Assembly: GCA_963971225.1 (NCBI GenBank)
Contig: OZ020267.1
Coordinates: forward strand, 53,585,590-53,649,589
Direction: 5' to 3'
Source: Melieria omissa
Taxonomy: Eukaryota; Arthropoda; Insecta; Diptera; Ulidiidae
DNA length: 64,000 bases
Shown piece by piece: positions 1 through 10,200 of this stretch. Below the pieces are notes generated by a model. The model was not told where the DNA came from and made no database searches. It was given only the letters and a program-made list of their open reading frames with translations. Every line of letters starts with the position of its first letter. Position 1 is the stretch's first letter. Made by a program: the position numbers and the translations under genes.

Positions 1-1900
1 TACCACATACATTTTATTTACTCTTTTATCAAGTAGCCACATACATACAACGTACGATCGCATTTATAAACATTGCATAAAAGTTATGTATATTCCAGGA
101 AGCTTTGCGTAAATAAAAATTGCTGAATCAGCATTAAAATTACTCACAAGTAGTTATCGATCAATCTTTGCTAATGAAATAAACAAATTTGTAATTATTT
201 GCAATTTGCAATGAAATAAACAAAATTTTAGTTATTTGCAGTTTATTTTGAACGCGAAGATTTCAATTCGCAACACACGCTAATTTCGGAAGCGTTATCA
301 GTGATGACGATCTAAAAAGGGTTCGAGAATGTCTACAAACTGCGAGTCTAAGGTGTTGTCTTCGTTCCCAGTTATGGCTGATGCTGATCGCACTGGTTTG
401 TGTGTATTTGAAATGAAATTTCCATTTAAATGGAGACCAAAATTTTCCAAAAAGTTTCAGAAAATAGAAAAAATAGCGATCACATAAATTGAATGAATTT
501 TAGGGCAAATCCACGGGTTGATATGTGTGCAGTGTCGTAGTTCAGCCGTGTTTTAAGACATGAGAAATGACAACAGTAATTGCGAAATTGAAAACTATTA
601 ACTTTTTTAACTTTTCAATTAGTTTTTCAAATTTTTATTTTTTTAATTTTTTCATTTTCATATTTTTAATTCTAACAAAATCATTGAATTTACTTACTTT
701 ACAACAAATTGTTAGTTACATAATACAAAATTCGTTATAACTCCCTAACTAACAAAAGTTCTAAAGCTCAGAACAGATAAATTGCAGCGTGTTCTAAAAA
801 CAGTCGTAATCGAAGTACTATTAGATAGGAAAGGGAACGATTAGGGACTACAATCTTGAATATTTTTTGTGTACCCATCCATCCATTACTGAAAAACACC
901 TCCGAACCTCCTCTAATGAAATGTAGAAGATTTTAGGTTAGTTACGTTCTTTTCTAATACTAAATACCATCAAATATCGTCTCTGGTTTTCTTCTCCTCA
1001 TTGTAGAATTAAGGAACATTTAACTGTTTTATCCAACCTTGAAAGGATATATGTTTTTTTTCAGTCAGAAGACTATTTTGTTGCCATTTGGAAATTTGCA
1101 ACCTATGAATGCCTGAACCTTTAATAGTTTCGAGAATAGTTTCAGTAAAATAATTCAAAGCTTTAAAAATAGTTTTAATTAATTCTTTTGAAGAGAAATT
1201 TTCTTATTTTATTGTAAACATCTATTCAAACAAATTTTTAAAAACTTCTGATTTTTATTAGTGTGTTAAAAGTTTTATTTTATGTATTATTTTTACTACA
1301 CAAGCGAACATAGCCAAAAACAAACGAAATGACATAAAAAAGAACCGAAAGACCTAAACAAAGTTATTGTGGAATGTTGTTACTGTGGCCGCCCAAAGGA
1401 TTAAATCATAGATTTGGGAATTTTAACATTTCCCAATATAAAATTGTAGTTTGGTGGGATCTTTTTCAAGATTAGGACATAGTTTACTTTATTTGAAAGC
1501 GAGTTTTTTAGCCTTGAAATATTAATTTTACATAATCTTATTAATCTACTAATTTTTACAACAGTACGACAGATGTGGTTTAAGTCGAATCAACTAACAT
1601 TAATATTCCCAGTTTAAAACGATTTTCTCATTATTTCCTTAAGTTCCTTTTTTCTGTCTGTCGAGACCAATGAAGAATTATCTTTTAATCTTAAGTAATC
1701 TTTTTTTATATTGATTTATCTGCGACACTACGATTGGCATTTGGAAATTTGAAAAAATTTTTCATTTAGGTTAATGATGAAATTGACTAATTATGATAAT
1801 TTGACTAATATTGTAAACATTTTGCAAAACAGTTGCAAAATATTAGTAATGCAGAAATAAACGAATCGCACACAATTTCCTAGTAAAAGCTTAGTCATCG
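1..1900. other. AT-rich intergenic DNA without recognisable genes
   Basis: No open frame with protein-like composition or recognisable family motif is visible on either strand. The only local structure I see is a short imperfect tandem duplication at about 170-250, where a segment reading AATGAAATAAACAAA is repeated. No transposon termini were recognised. Confidence 0.6.
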
Positions 1901-3500
1901 CCCCATAAAGCACCGGCCCAGTTTCTACTGCCGCCCTCGTGCTGGTCGTTGAATAACAAATCGAACAAACAGTGAAATACCATAAATTGAAAAAAAATTC
2001 ATAAGAGTACGAAATGTTACCTTTTTCTACGCCAACTGCTCCAGAAAATGAAAACCTGCCGGCCGCTACCGTCTCGCTTTTCGCGTGTCACTCGTTCAGA
2101 TTTCCACTTATTGCCCTTTTTTCACTTTACTTTGTTGATTTGCAACTTTATTGAACAATTTTCGTTTGCTTTGCTATTGTTGTGCGATTGATCGCATCGT
2201 CCACCGCATTGGAAGCGCCACGAACATTCTTCCCTGCACAGAAACAACACTTTCGTTCTCGTTACCGCAATGCTGCACACTTGGCCGCGCGTTCTTCGTT
2301 CTGACGTACGACTGGAAAATATTCAAAGTGATGAACTGCGGCGGTGCGGTAAGAAGCAGCAAACCATTAACGTTAGTACCCGAGTACTGCTGGCGCACAA
2401 GAGCAACAACAAGCAAAACAACAATAATAATAACACAAACAAGCACAATCAACTTGAGCCGATTTTCCGTTAATTGAGCAAATTTTCCGCTTGGCGCATT
2501 TTCTAATTTGCGCGCCTTCGACGCAACTGCGACTGTCGTTGCCGCTCGTCGTGCTCCAATTGAGTGCGAGCGCGATTGACGATTATTGGCCAATTTCGTT
2601 ATTGTTATTATTAATATTATTGCTTTTGTTATTGTTGTCATTCTTCGACGAACCACCCATCAGCGCTGCTGCCCATGGGGAAATTACTTAACCGCGGCGG
2701 CAGCAGCAGCGACGGTTTGCGTTTTTCCGCGCAAAGGAATTTGGCATTTAGCTAAGCAACGATGAGCGGCGCACTGTTCGTTCCATTCGTTTTGGCTAAT
2801 GCAATGTTTTCACTCTAAATTTAGCACATTATCCGAGCGCCAATTCACTGCCAGCGCTCTTGCTGCAATTTCGTTTACTATATCTTAAATCTTCTTCACT
2901 ACTTGAACAATTCGAAAGGTTTGGCACGAGCAGAATTCGTCATTGGCGGTGCTCCTTCCGGTGACAATGTAGCCGCACTATCGAACTGTTTGCACAACAC
3001 GCGAAGGCGGCGTAGCCGAAGGACACGCGGCACAACGAAAGGACACGTCGCGTATCGGCACACTACCTGACGCACTCGACACACAGTAATTTTCTTCTTG
3101 ACAATTCTTAACCAACCTGTCAGCGCCGCCCTCTACATCACTTTGCGTTCAACACTTTTCGCAATTACCTCTCCGCTCGAGCAGCTGTTGGCAGCAACTG
3201 TGGGCTGCGGCTCGCTGGGGCTGTCGTTTAGGTGGTCTGCGGTCGGCTGATGCGCGCAAGCGATGACAGCAGCGAAAGCGATTAATCGAATTTCCACTAT
3301 GGATGCGCGCGTAGCAAAAACAACAACATTAGCGCATGTCGTAAAAAACATCGATATGGATTTCGTTGTGTGTGTCATCGCTAGGGGGGCCGGTTCAACA
3401 AGCTCAGCAAAGCTCCAAATCAGCAGCTTTGGTGCAGCGCTTTTTGTGAAACTTGCAGCATGTTGCATTTGAAATTTTTAAATGCAGTTGTTGCTGGAAA
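1900..3500. promoter_or_regulatory. GC-richer island, possible promoter and 5' exon region of an unidentified minus-strand gene
   Basis: Base composition changes sharply here from AT-rich to mixed/GC-richer, with many CG dinucleotides and CAA/CAG repeats, as is usual for fly first exons and 5' leaders. The same texture is seen in the osa leader region of this window. No canonical core promoter can be assigned by eye. The orientation is suggested only by the minus-strand open frame at 2174-2641. Confidence 0.3.
2174..2641 (-). CDS. Doubtful open frame with one strongly hydrophobic segment
   Basis: An ATG at 2641 opens a frame of about 155 codons. Residues about 64-82 form an uninterrupted hydrophobic stretch (LIVLVCVIIIVVLLVVALV), preceded by basic residues, which would suit a type II membrane protein anchor. 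I do not recognise a family. Against it: the hydrophobic stretch is encoded by a low-complexity GTT/ATT run (CAA/AAT on the other strand), so it may be a by-product of a simple repeat. An overlapping alternative frame beginning MGGSSKNDNNN is equally arbitrary. If real it is probably only a first exon; a GTAC donor-like site lies just after the hydrophobic segment near 2380. Confidence 0.2.
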   Translation of the reverse strand: MTTITKAIILIITITKLANNRQSRSHSIGARRAATTVAVASKARKLENAPSGKFAQLTENRLKLIVLVCVIIIVVLLVVALVRQQYSGTNVNGLLLLTAPPQFITLNIFQSYVRTKNARPSVQHCGNENESVVSVQGRMFVALPMRWTMRSIAQQ

Positions 3501-4077
3501 GTGCCGAAATCAATTGTTCTGCAATCGACTTTGATGGTTATGGAACAAAAGACTGAAGTTGGAAACTTTTATCGAAATGAGATGTTTGACTGAAAACAAA
3601 ACTTTCTAAAGCAAATTGACAGCAAACAGAACATATTAAGAAAATTCAGGGGACACGGTTATGCGAATGGCCTTAAAAACGGTTGATGCCAGCAATCAAA
3701 GGGTTTGTTACTTGTGAACAATGGATCACAAGGATGGTTTAATAGTGTTCTTGCTCGTGAAAAATTTATGATGATAAATAAATACTTGATTGCATTGCTT
3801 CATTTTCTTGTTTCCCCTTTGAACTTTGCATTGTTTCTTATGCTATGGAATTTTAATGGCAGCACAAAACAGATGCTAATCCAGATATTTAGTAGCTATA
3901 TTAAAAGTCCTCTCGGAGGCCGGATTTGCAAATGAATTGAGTCGATGAAGACACAATCGATATCTTAGGTAGCAGTGCGCTTTCCCCATCAATAATAAAA
4001 ATAATACAATAAAATCGATCTGAATAGGAAACAACATTTGCTGATTCTAAAAACCTTTTTTAAACACTTGTTGTGTG
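3480..4077. other. Intergenic AT-rich stretch
   Basis: No recognisable gene or mobile-element terminus is visible. Short open frames here have no protein-like signature. Confidence 0.5.
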
Positions 4078-4233
4078 CAGTGGCGGATTCAGGGGAAGGT
4101 TTTGGGGGTTGAAACCCGCCCCCAAATATTTGGATCGCCTATAAAACTACATACAAATTAAAAGGCATTTTACAAATATTAAAGAATTACTTTTTGAAAC
4201 CCCCCCCGAAATATTTTTCTGAACCCGCGCCTG
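4078..4233. mobile_element. hAT-type MITE with exact 8-bp target duplication
   Basis: The element starts CAGTGGCGGATTCAGG and ends CCCGCGCCTG, imperfect inverted termini of the CAGtGGCGG type common to insect hAT MITEs. It is flanked on both sides by the same 8 bp, GTTGTGTG (4070-4077 and 4234-4241), the target-duplication length of hAT transposition. Internally it has C/G-homopolymer runs (GGGGGTT, CCCCCCCC) and no coding capacity at 156 bp. Confidence 0.8.
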
Positions 4234-4962
4234 GTTGTGTGCTTAAAATTTATTTGCAATATTTTATTTGGGTTTACACTTTTGTGTTTAGTTTTATTTT
4301 TTGTGGTATTTTTATGCAGTTTTATTAGTTTTTCAAATGTTTATTCTTTAACGTCAAAACAAAACGACAAAGACAAATATAAATTGAGAACTTGCTTAAA
4401 GTTTCGTATATGAAGGATAATAGTGAATGATTATAAAGAATGACTATTTGTTGTAGTTGAAATTCGAAATGACTGAATCAATTACTTTAATTCCACTCTC
4501 TGTTGTAAGACTAAGCGCCACAGTAGAGGCTTCACTGTGGATCATGAGAGCTCTCTTGGATCCATTACCACAACCACTCACTTTTTCTGGTTCACTGTAT
4601 ATCAAAAGTTTCCTTTATCATAAAAGCCTCTATTTCCTTAACACAATTGAAAATTCTAATAGAACACTCGGCGTTTTCTCTTTTAATGATGTTATTTCAA
4701 TGAGCTGTAAGGTTATTGGTGAAAAGCAAAAAAGCAACAACAGCTGTCTGATCTCATCGACAAATTTTCAGTCGATACTAAATATCGCATTCTATTTAGG
4801 AAAAATGTAAATACTTGACCAAATCTCACCTTATCGTTTGTTTACCTCAATCACTCGCGTTATAACTGTTCATTGACTTCCCCCCATTCACTAAGCATTA
4901 AAAACTGTAAAACACAAACTATTTGCAGTTAGCAAAAAGACTTCTTTATTCTATTTCACATT
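4234..4962. other. Intergenic stretch downstream of RpS13
   Basis: This stretch holds one open frame of 117 codons on the plus strand (4457-4810) with no recognisable motif and no supporting splice or promoter context. I treat it as chance. The RpS13 cleavage site should lie near the right end of this stretch. Confidence 0.45.
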
Positions 4963-4968
4963 TTTATT
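4963..4968 (-). terminator. Polyadenylation signal of RpS13
   Basis: AATAAA on the minus strand, 54 nt beyond the RpS13 stop codon. A second AATAAA at 4945-4950 follows immediately. The short 3' UTR this implies is typical of ribosomal protein genes. Confidence 0.6.
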
Positions 4969-5021
4969 CCCATTTCTTTTGTAAAATATTTAAAATAAAA
5001 CGCTTCACCACACATCGCAAC

Positions 5022-5795
5022 TTAAGCAACCAGAGCGGAGGCAGTGCTCGACTCGTATTTCCAGTTGGGTGGCAGGACGCTCTTTGTCTTGTAGTAGCGG
5101 GCCAATCTGTGAATTCTCGACTCGACCAAAATCAGACGGAACTTGCCGTCCTTGTCCTTGCGATTGCGCTCCAAATGCTTGCGAATGGCAACGGCCTTCT
5201 TGATCATGTGGTACAAATCCTCGGGAATGTCGGGCTTCAAGCCCACCGATTTCATGATGCGCAGAATCTTGTTGCCGTTGACGAAGCGCACCTGCGCGAC
5301 ACCGTGCGAATCACGCAAAATGATACCTGAAATCAAACAAAAACAGTCAACAGCCATCACCAACAACGATTGTTGCATACACTAACCAATCTTGGATGGG
5401 GTCAAGCCCTTCTTGCCCAATTTCTTGATCTGCTCCTTCACATCCTCGGCGTTGAGCTTCAGCCATGAGGGAACGGTGCGTCTGTAGGGAAGCGCCGATT
5501 GGGAAATACCCTTACTACAGCGCCAGACAATGCCATGTAAATAGAAGCAAATATAACCACAAATTAGTAACACATTTTCAAGAGGGGTCAATGCCGAGGT
5601 AGTAGCGTATAAGCGGCAGCCACATGGGCGCACTGCCGTTGGCTATTGTGACACACGCATTGAAACACGGTACATTCTTCACTTGACACACAATCCAGCA
5701 GTCGTAGCCAATGCGACGAAGCACAAAATACGCTTAAAAACCTCACAATATTCAAGAAAATTGTGTTTTTACCCAGGAGCGTGCATACGACCCAT
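5022..5795 (-). CDS. RpS13: 40S ribosomal protein S13 (uS15)
   Basis: Small-subunit ribosomal protein S13 (uS15 family), which binds 18S rRNA in the 40S platform. Three coding exons read on the minus strand: 5795-5773 (MGRMHAPG start), 5514-5387 ([17 protein letters not shown]) and 5326-5022. Introns have GT/AG ends and join in phase to give 151 codons plus TAA, the exact length of the eukaryotic protein. The family is certain from the stretches [11 protein letters not shown] and [16 protein letters not shown] and the invariant C-terminus [14 protein letters not shown]. Because introns are intact this is not a processed copy. The first exon encodes only 23 nt and would be missed by ORF calling; its ATG is fixed by the conserved N-terminus. 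The gene is head-to-head with the PHRF1-like gene (about 1 kb between starts). Intron 1 (5515-5772, 258 nt) is long enough to host a small RNA. Confidence 0.97.
5614..5638 (-). ncRNA. Hairpin in RpS13 intron 1, possible snoRNA arm (speculative)
   Basis: A perfect 6-bp stem (CGGCAG ... CTGCCG) with a 13-nt loop lies within the 258-nt first intron. Ribosomal-protein introns are frequent snoRNA hosts in animals. I could not assign convincing H and ACA boxes or a C/D box pair, so this is only a pointer. Confidence 0.12.
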
Positions 5796-5819
5796 CTTGA
5801 CAGATTTTTATTCTACACC

Positions 5820-5827
5820 AAAAAGAA
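5820..5827 (-). promoter_or_regulatory. TCT (TOP-type) initiator of RpS13
   Basis: On the minus strand the sequence TTCTTTTTGG occurs about 30 nt upstream of the RpS13 ATG. Ribosomal protein genes of flies start at the C of a pyrimidine YCTTTTT initiator and have very short 5' UTRs. Placing +1 at about 5825 gives a leader of about 30 nt, which fits. The site is inferred from sequence only. Confidence 0.5.
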
Positions 5828-6799
5828 CGGAACGGAAGTGGAGACTCGGCCAGGCAATGGCGCTCGTCAGTGCTACCAACCAAATAATTGGCACCAGGCA
5901 GGGATGTTGCCATCACCGACATCTGTACGAGCCACAACTTGTTCATTTATATTGTCAGCATTTCGTACATGATTTGTGCTAATACAAATGTTGAAACTTT
6001 TTTTAATCTTTTAGTGCGATTTTTATTGTATTGTTACTGCGCACAATTGCATTCACTTTGAGGAATATCCATGTTTTTATTTCGTTGCTTCGCAAAAATG
6101 CAACCATTTGAAGCCGCAACAATGCTGGCAACATTTGAAACACATCGCTTTTCGCTCTCTCTCACCTACCGAAAATCGGCATATTTTCCGAAGCCACGGA
6201 GAAAAATTGAAAATGGCTGAGTTTGTGTGAAAAGGACCGAGTGTACAATTCCAACAATTGATTTAAATTACAGCAGAAAATCGCCCGCAATATTTCCAAA
6301 ACTATTAAGAAAACATTCAAGAACGTTTAATGCATATTGTGCAATAAAAAAGTGTACAGAAACTGTTGTAATTCTGCCGAAATTGCGCAGATAAAAGTGC
6401 CGTAGTTGGCTTTGTGAGGAGCAGAAAAAAGTTGCAATAACTTTTTTGTTTTAATTTTGTTTGAACGAGGAAGAACAGCCAGCGAGGGAAACGAGAGCCC
6501 TTAGTGTGTGGCAATATTATTGAAAGCCCATTTGACGCTGTACTGTAATTTCCACTCCTCTGCGAATATATAAAAGCCGAATTCACAATTTTCGATTGGT
6601 AGGAAGTGTAGTGTACGCAACGGCGAATGATAAGCGGCTCGCATCGTCGCCGCCGCCGCCCTCAACGCTTCAGCAGTTCCATAAATAGACGAAGCATTAC
6701 TGCAGAGCGGACACAGCGCTTCGAAGTGGCAGCGGAGGGCGCCTCTATGTAGCTTACCCATACACTTACATGTATTGTATATTGCCAATAATTTAGAGA
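5828..6799. promoter_or_regulatory. Divergent RpS13/PHRF1 intergenic region with PHRF1 5' UTR
   Basis: About 1 kb separates the two start codons, so regulatory sequence is probably shared. The part nearest 6800 should be the PHRF1 5' UTR; its ATG sits in TTAGAGAATGTCC. No TATA box or other decisive core element was identified. Confidence 0.4.
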
Positions 6800-7282
6800 A
6801 TGTCCGACGAATCCAGCGACTGCAGTGACTTCGAGCCACGTCCATCGGGCAGCAAGAGCCGCCCCAAAGCTCGGCTGCGCCCTGGCAGCGGCCGCGCTGG
6901 GGGAAGTGCGGGCGGAGGCGATCAGAAAAGGAAGCGTCGCATCGTCATGCGCATTGAGTTTGACGACTCGGACGACGATGACGACGAAGAGTCATCTTCG
7001 GGCACGGACGTGTCCAGCGACGAGAACGCGAATGCCGCACACAACGACGGCAACGTTCTTGATGAGCGGCCCTCGTGCTCCACGACGCGACGCCGTGGTC
7101 GTGCCGCGGCTGGAGCAGGTGCGGATGCTGGCACTGGTGGCAGCCATGGTCCGCTACGGGATGACGACGGCGACGACTCGGACGCGTTTCGTCGCAACGG
7201 CTCGCGACGGTTGCGAAACCGACGCGCAAACGTACTCTACGGGAACGGCAGCAATTCGGACGGGTCTTCGAGTGGCAGTGAG
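6800..7282 (+). CDS. PHRF1: PHRF1 coding exon 1
   Basis: This exon encodes residues 1-161, starting MSDESSDCSDFEPRPSG and containing an acidic DDSDDDDDEESSS tract. It ends exactly after a Glu codon at GAG|GTAATA (phase 0). The frame runs on into the intron for 25 codons before a stop, so an unspliced reading would give a false short protein of 186 aa. Confidence 0.85.
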
Positions 7283-10200
7283 GTAATAGAATGTTTCAAT
7301 CCGTCTCTAAAGTTAAAGTGGCCCAGCTGCGGCACTTGGCGACTTAGCATAGAAATTTAGTGAAATGCAATAAAGCTTTGCATTTTGTTGCCAATAAAGA
7401 AGGGAGGTGGAGGTGGAAGATATCGAGCGGCGCAACAGGGCAGCGCTCTTCTAATGAAGTGTGGTGGTGTAGAGTTGTTGCTACCTTTGTGTTTGTACCA
7501 TTTGGCGGCATTTCGCACGCAAACTTAAAACATGGTTTTACTTTTACTATGAACTTTTTTTTTAATTAAAAGTAGAATACATTTAAGTGGCCTCGACACG
7601 ACATTTTACTAAATCTAGTTGAAAAAAGTTGCTAAGATATTGATGAACCTATTTGTAATTAAAAGTAAAATACATTTATTTGGCCTCGACGCGACATTTT
7701 ACTTAATCCAATTTAAAAGAAGTTGCTGAGGCGATGATGAAAAATTATATCTTGAGGAAATTTTATGACACAACGTTTCGAGAGTACAACGTCGTCAAAA
7801 TAATTTTATTCAATTCTGCTTTAGGTTATGTTTTATTAAAAGTCGTCTAATTAATGATTAGTTAAAAAATCACTCTACATTGATTATATTCTATTCTGTC
7901 GTTTTAATATTATTCCATTAAACAATGAAATAATATTTAATTTGTTTAATAATGTTAATTCTATAAAAATCCATATCAAAGATTTATGTTAATTGCTGAA
8001 AGATTTTATATTAAAAATTTTATAAATGTAAATTTGGAGTTGGCAACCCTAGGCTGTCCAATTGAGAAGTCAAATATTGTTCTGATCATAGTGAAATTAA
8101 TAAAGTGTGCCATATTGCAGGCACTCTCTCTTCATCGTACACTTATTTTCTGACAGTTAATGTCATTATGCTTACAAATGTCAGAGTTCATAGCCCGTCT
8201 GTGCTGTATGAAAAAATGTCAAACTAAATTATTGTTTGAAAATATGTTCTGGACCAAAACCGACACAAAAACCGCAATAACGTGGCAGTAGAAACGTGCT
8301 GCCTCTGCAAAAAAACGCACGGCAAAGCAGTTTCTGTGTTTTTCGAACATAAAATACATAAAAAAAATATATATTTCTGGAGTACTGAAAGTAAATTTTA
8401 AATTTTGGGCTATTTTAGCGACAACAAAATAAAGGTTAATTGAACTGACACAAATAAATTGACACATTGACAATTGTTACTCAGAGAAACAAGTGTACGT
8501 CATCTACCTGGTACACTTTATTTATTTCACTATGGTTCTGATGATCTCACAAATGTTTTGACAATCACAGCTATGAGGAACACAATTTCACGAGCAACTA
8601 GAGACATTCAGCCTTAACGAATATCCTCGTTTTGGCAACATTGATCGAAGGACGTAACGAGCGAATCGAATAATACGCGACTTATTGTGATTTTTTAACA
8701 ATTTTGCACCATTAAACAACAAAGAATGTGTTGCGTGCAATCAGGTCAGGATTTTTGGCAGGATTTCAAGACATTCAATGAGTTCAATATAACTGCATTC
8801 ATCGAAGTGCTTTTACTTTATTTTATTTTTTTCATTTTTTAAGACATATTTTCATGAAAAGGATTCATAATCTTTTTAGCTTATAGGTTGAAACTTTTTG
8901 GAAACGATACATTTATCTTTAATTAATTTATAAAGACTTAAATATTTCTAAACTTAGAAAAAAATATGTATATTGGAAATTGTAAATCGTTTGGTCGTCA
9001 ATTACTTAATTTATACCATCTCAAATTTTTCTAAATTCACTCACTATTATACTTGATCCCTAGTTTATTATGTTATTATTATTATGAACGTACTTGAAAT
9101 TTTATAAGCTAAATTAGTAGTTAGTGAATAACGCCTTCACTTACTGGTTCTGAGTTTTCATCTTAGGATTATTTGTTTTTATTTATTATAATAATTCGAT
9201 ACCAATGAGAAATATTTCGAAAGTAATTGTCCATCTAAGGACAGACCTGAGCTTATTAGATATTCTTGGTAGTGCGCATCGTTTTCAAAACAGTCCTTAC
9301 GTACATACATACAGCAAAAATAGCTGTGCGGAGTTATTTATGAAACAAATGGAAATATTTTTGGAACACAAGAGTATTTTTTTTTTTATCAATTATCAAA
9401 TACTGTTACGCCATCACTTTTGTCAATCAAATATAGGTAAATTATAAAATTGTCACAGTTCGAAGTGCGGTGAAAATAATAGCAGTGTCTAGCTCCTTCA
9501 GCGTAAAACATATTTAATCCGTTTTTTATATAAAAAAATCATTTTGCAAAAGTAAGATGCAAATTTCTTTCATTAAATGTCAATTTAACCCATTAGAGCA
9601 TAGAGTTAAAATATTAAACTACTGTTTTAAAAGGATAAACCTTGAGTAAAATATATATAACTCCTAAAATAACAATTTTTTTGGCGTCCGATTTATCGAA
9701 CGTTATGCTCTAATGGGTTAAGTCATAGAGTCGTATTTTTGCAGTGTGCCGTGGAAAGCATTGCACGACAGAGAAGCGCCAAATGATTAAAAAATTGCAT
9801 TCACAAGGTAGAACCTACAAGGAAATATAAAATGTTATTAGATGTTCGGTAAACATGATTTCAAATGTTGTAAACCACAAAAATAAGCCATAAACTCGAG
9901 GTCGTAAGCCCGCTATGTCCCATCGGAGCCTAAAACGTATGGTGTGATATGCCAGAAACCATCCTTTGCAACCCTCTACAAAAATACAAAAACAACTAAG
10001 TATTACAGCAAAGCAACAACTTAATATTACAAGTGGCCACTTAGAGAGTGGAGAAACATTTTGTGGAAAGTAAGATTGTTCTTTGTAATGGGAGAGGTAC
10101 TCGACAATCTGAGCGACGTGGTCTAAATAAAGAATTCGATCCCCGGCATACAATAAAAATGCGCAAAAAAATACTTTTTCAATTTCGTAGAGTATGCATG

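Noticed and set aside
4457..4810. 117-codon plus-strand open frame
   Set aside because: No recognisable family, no splice or promoter context; length is within chance for this region.
6825..7286. 153-codon frame overlapping PHRF1 exon 1
   Set aside because: Shifted-frame shadow of the acidic N-terminal exon; Arg/Thr-rich with no motif.
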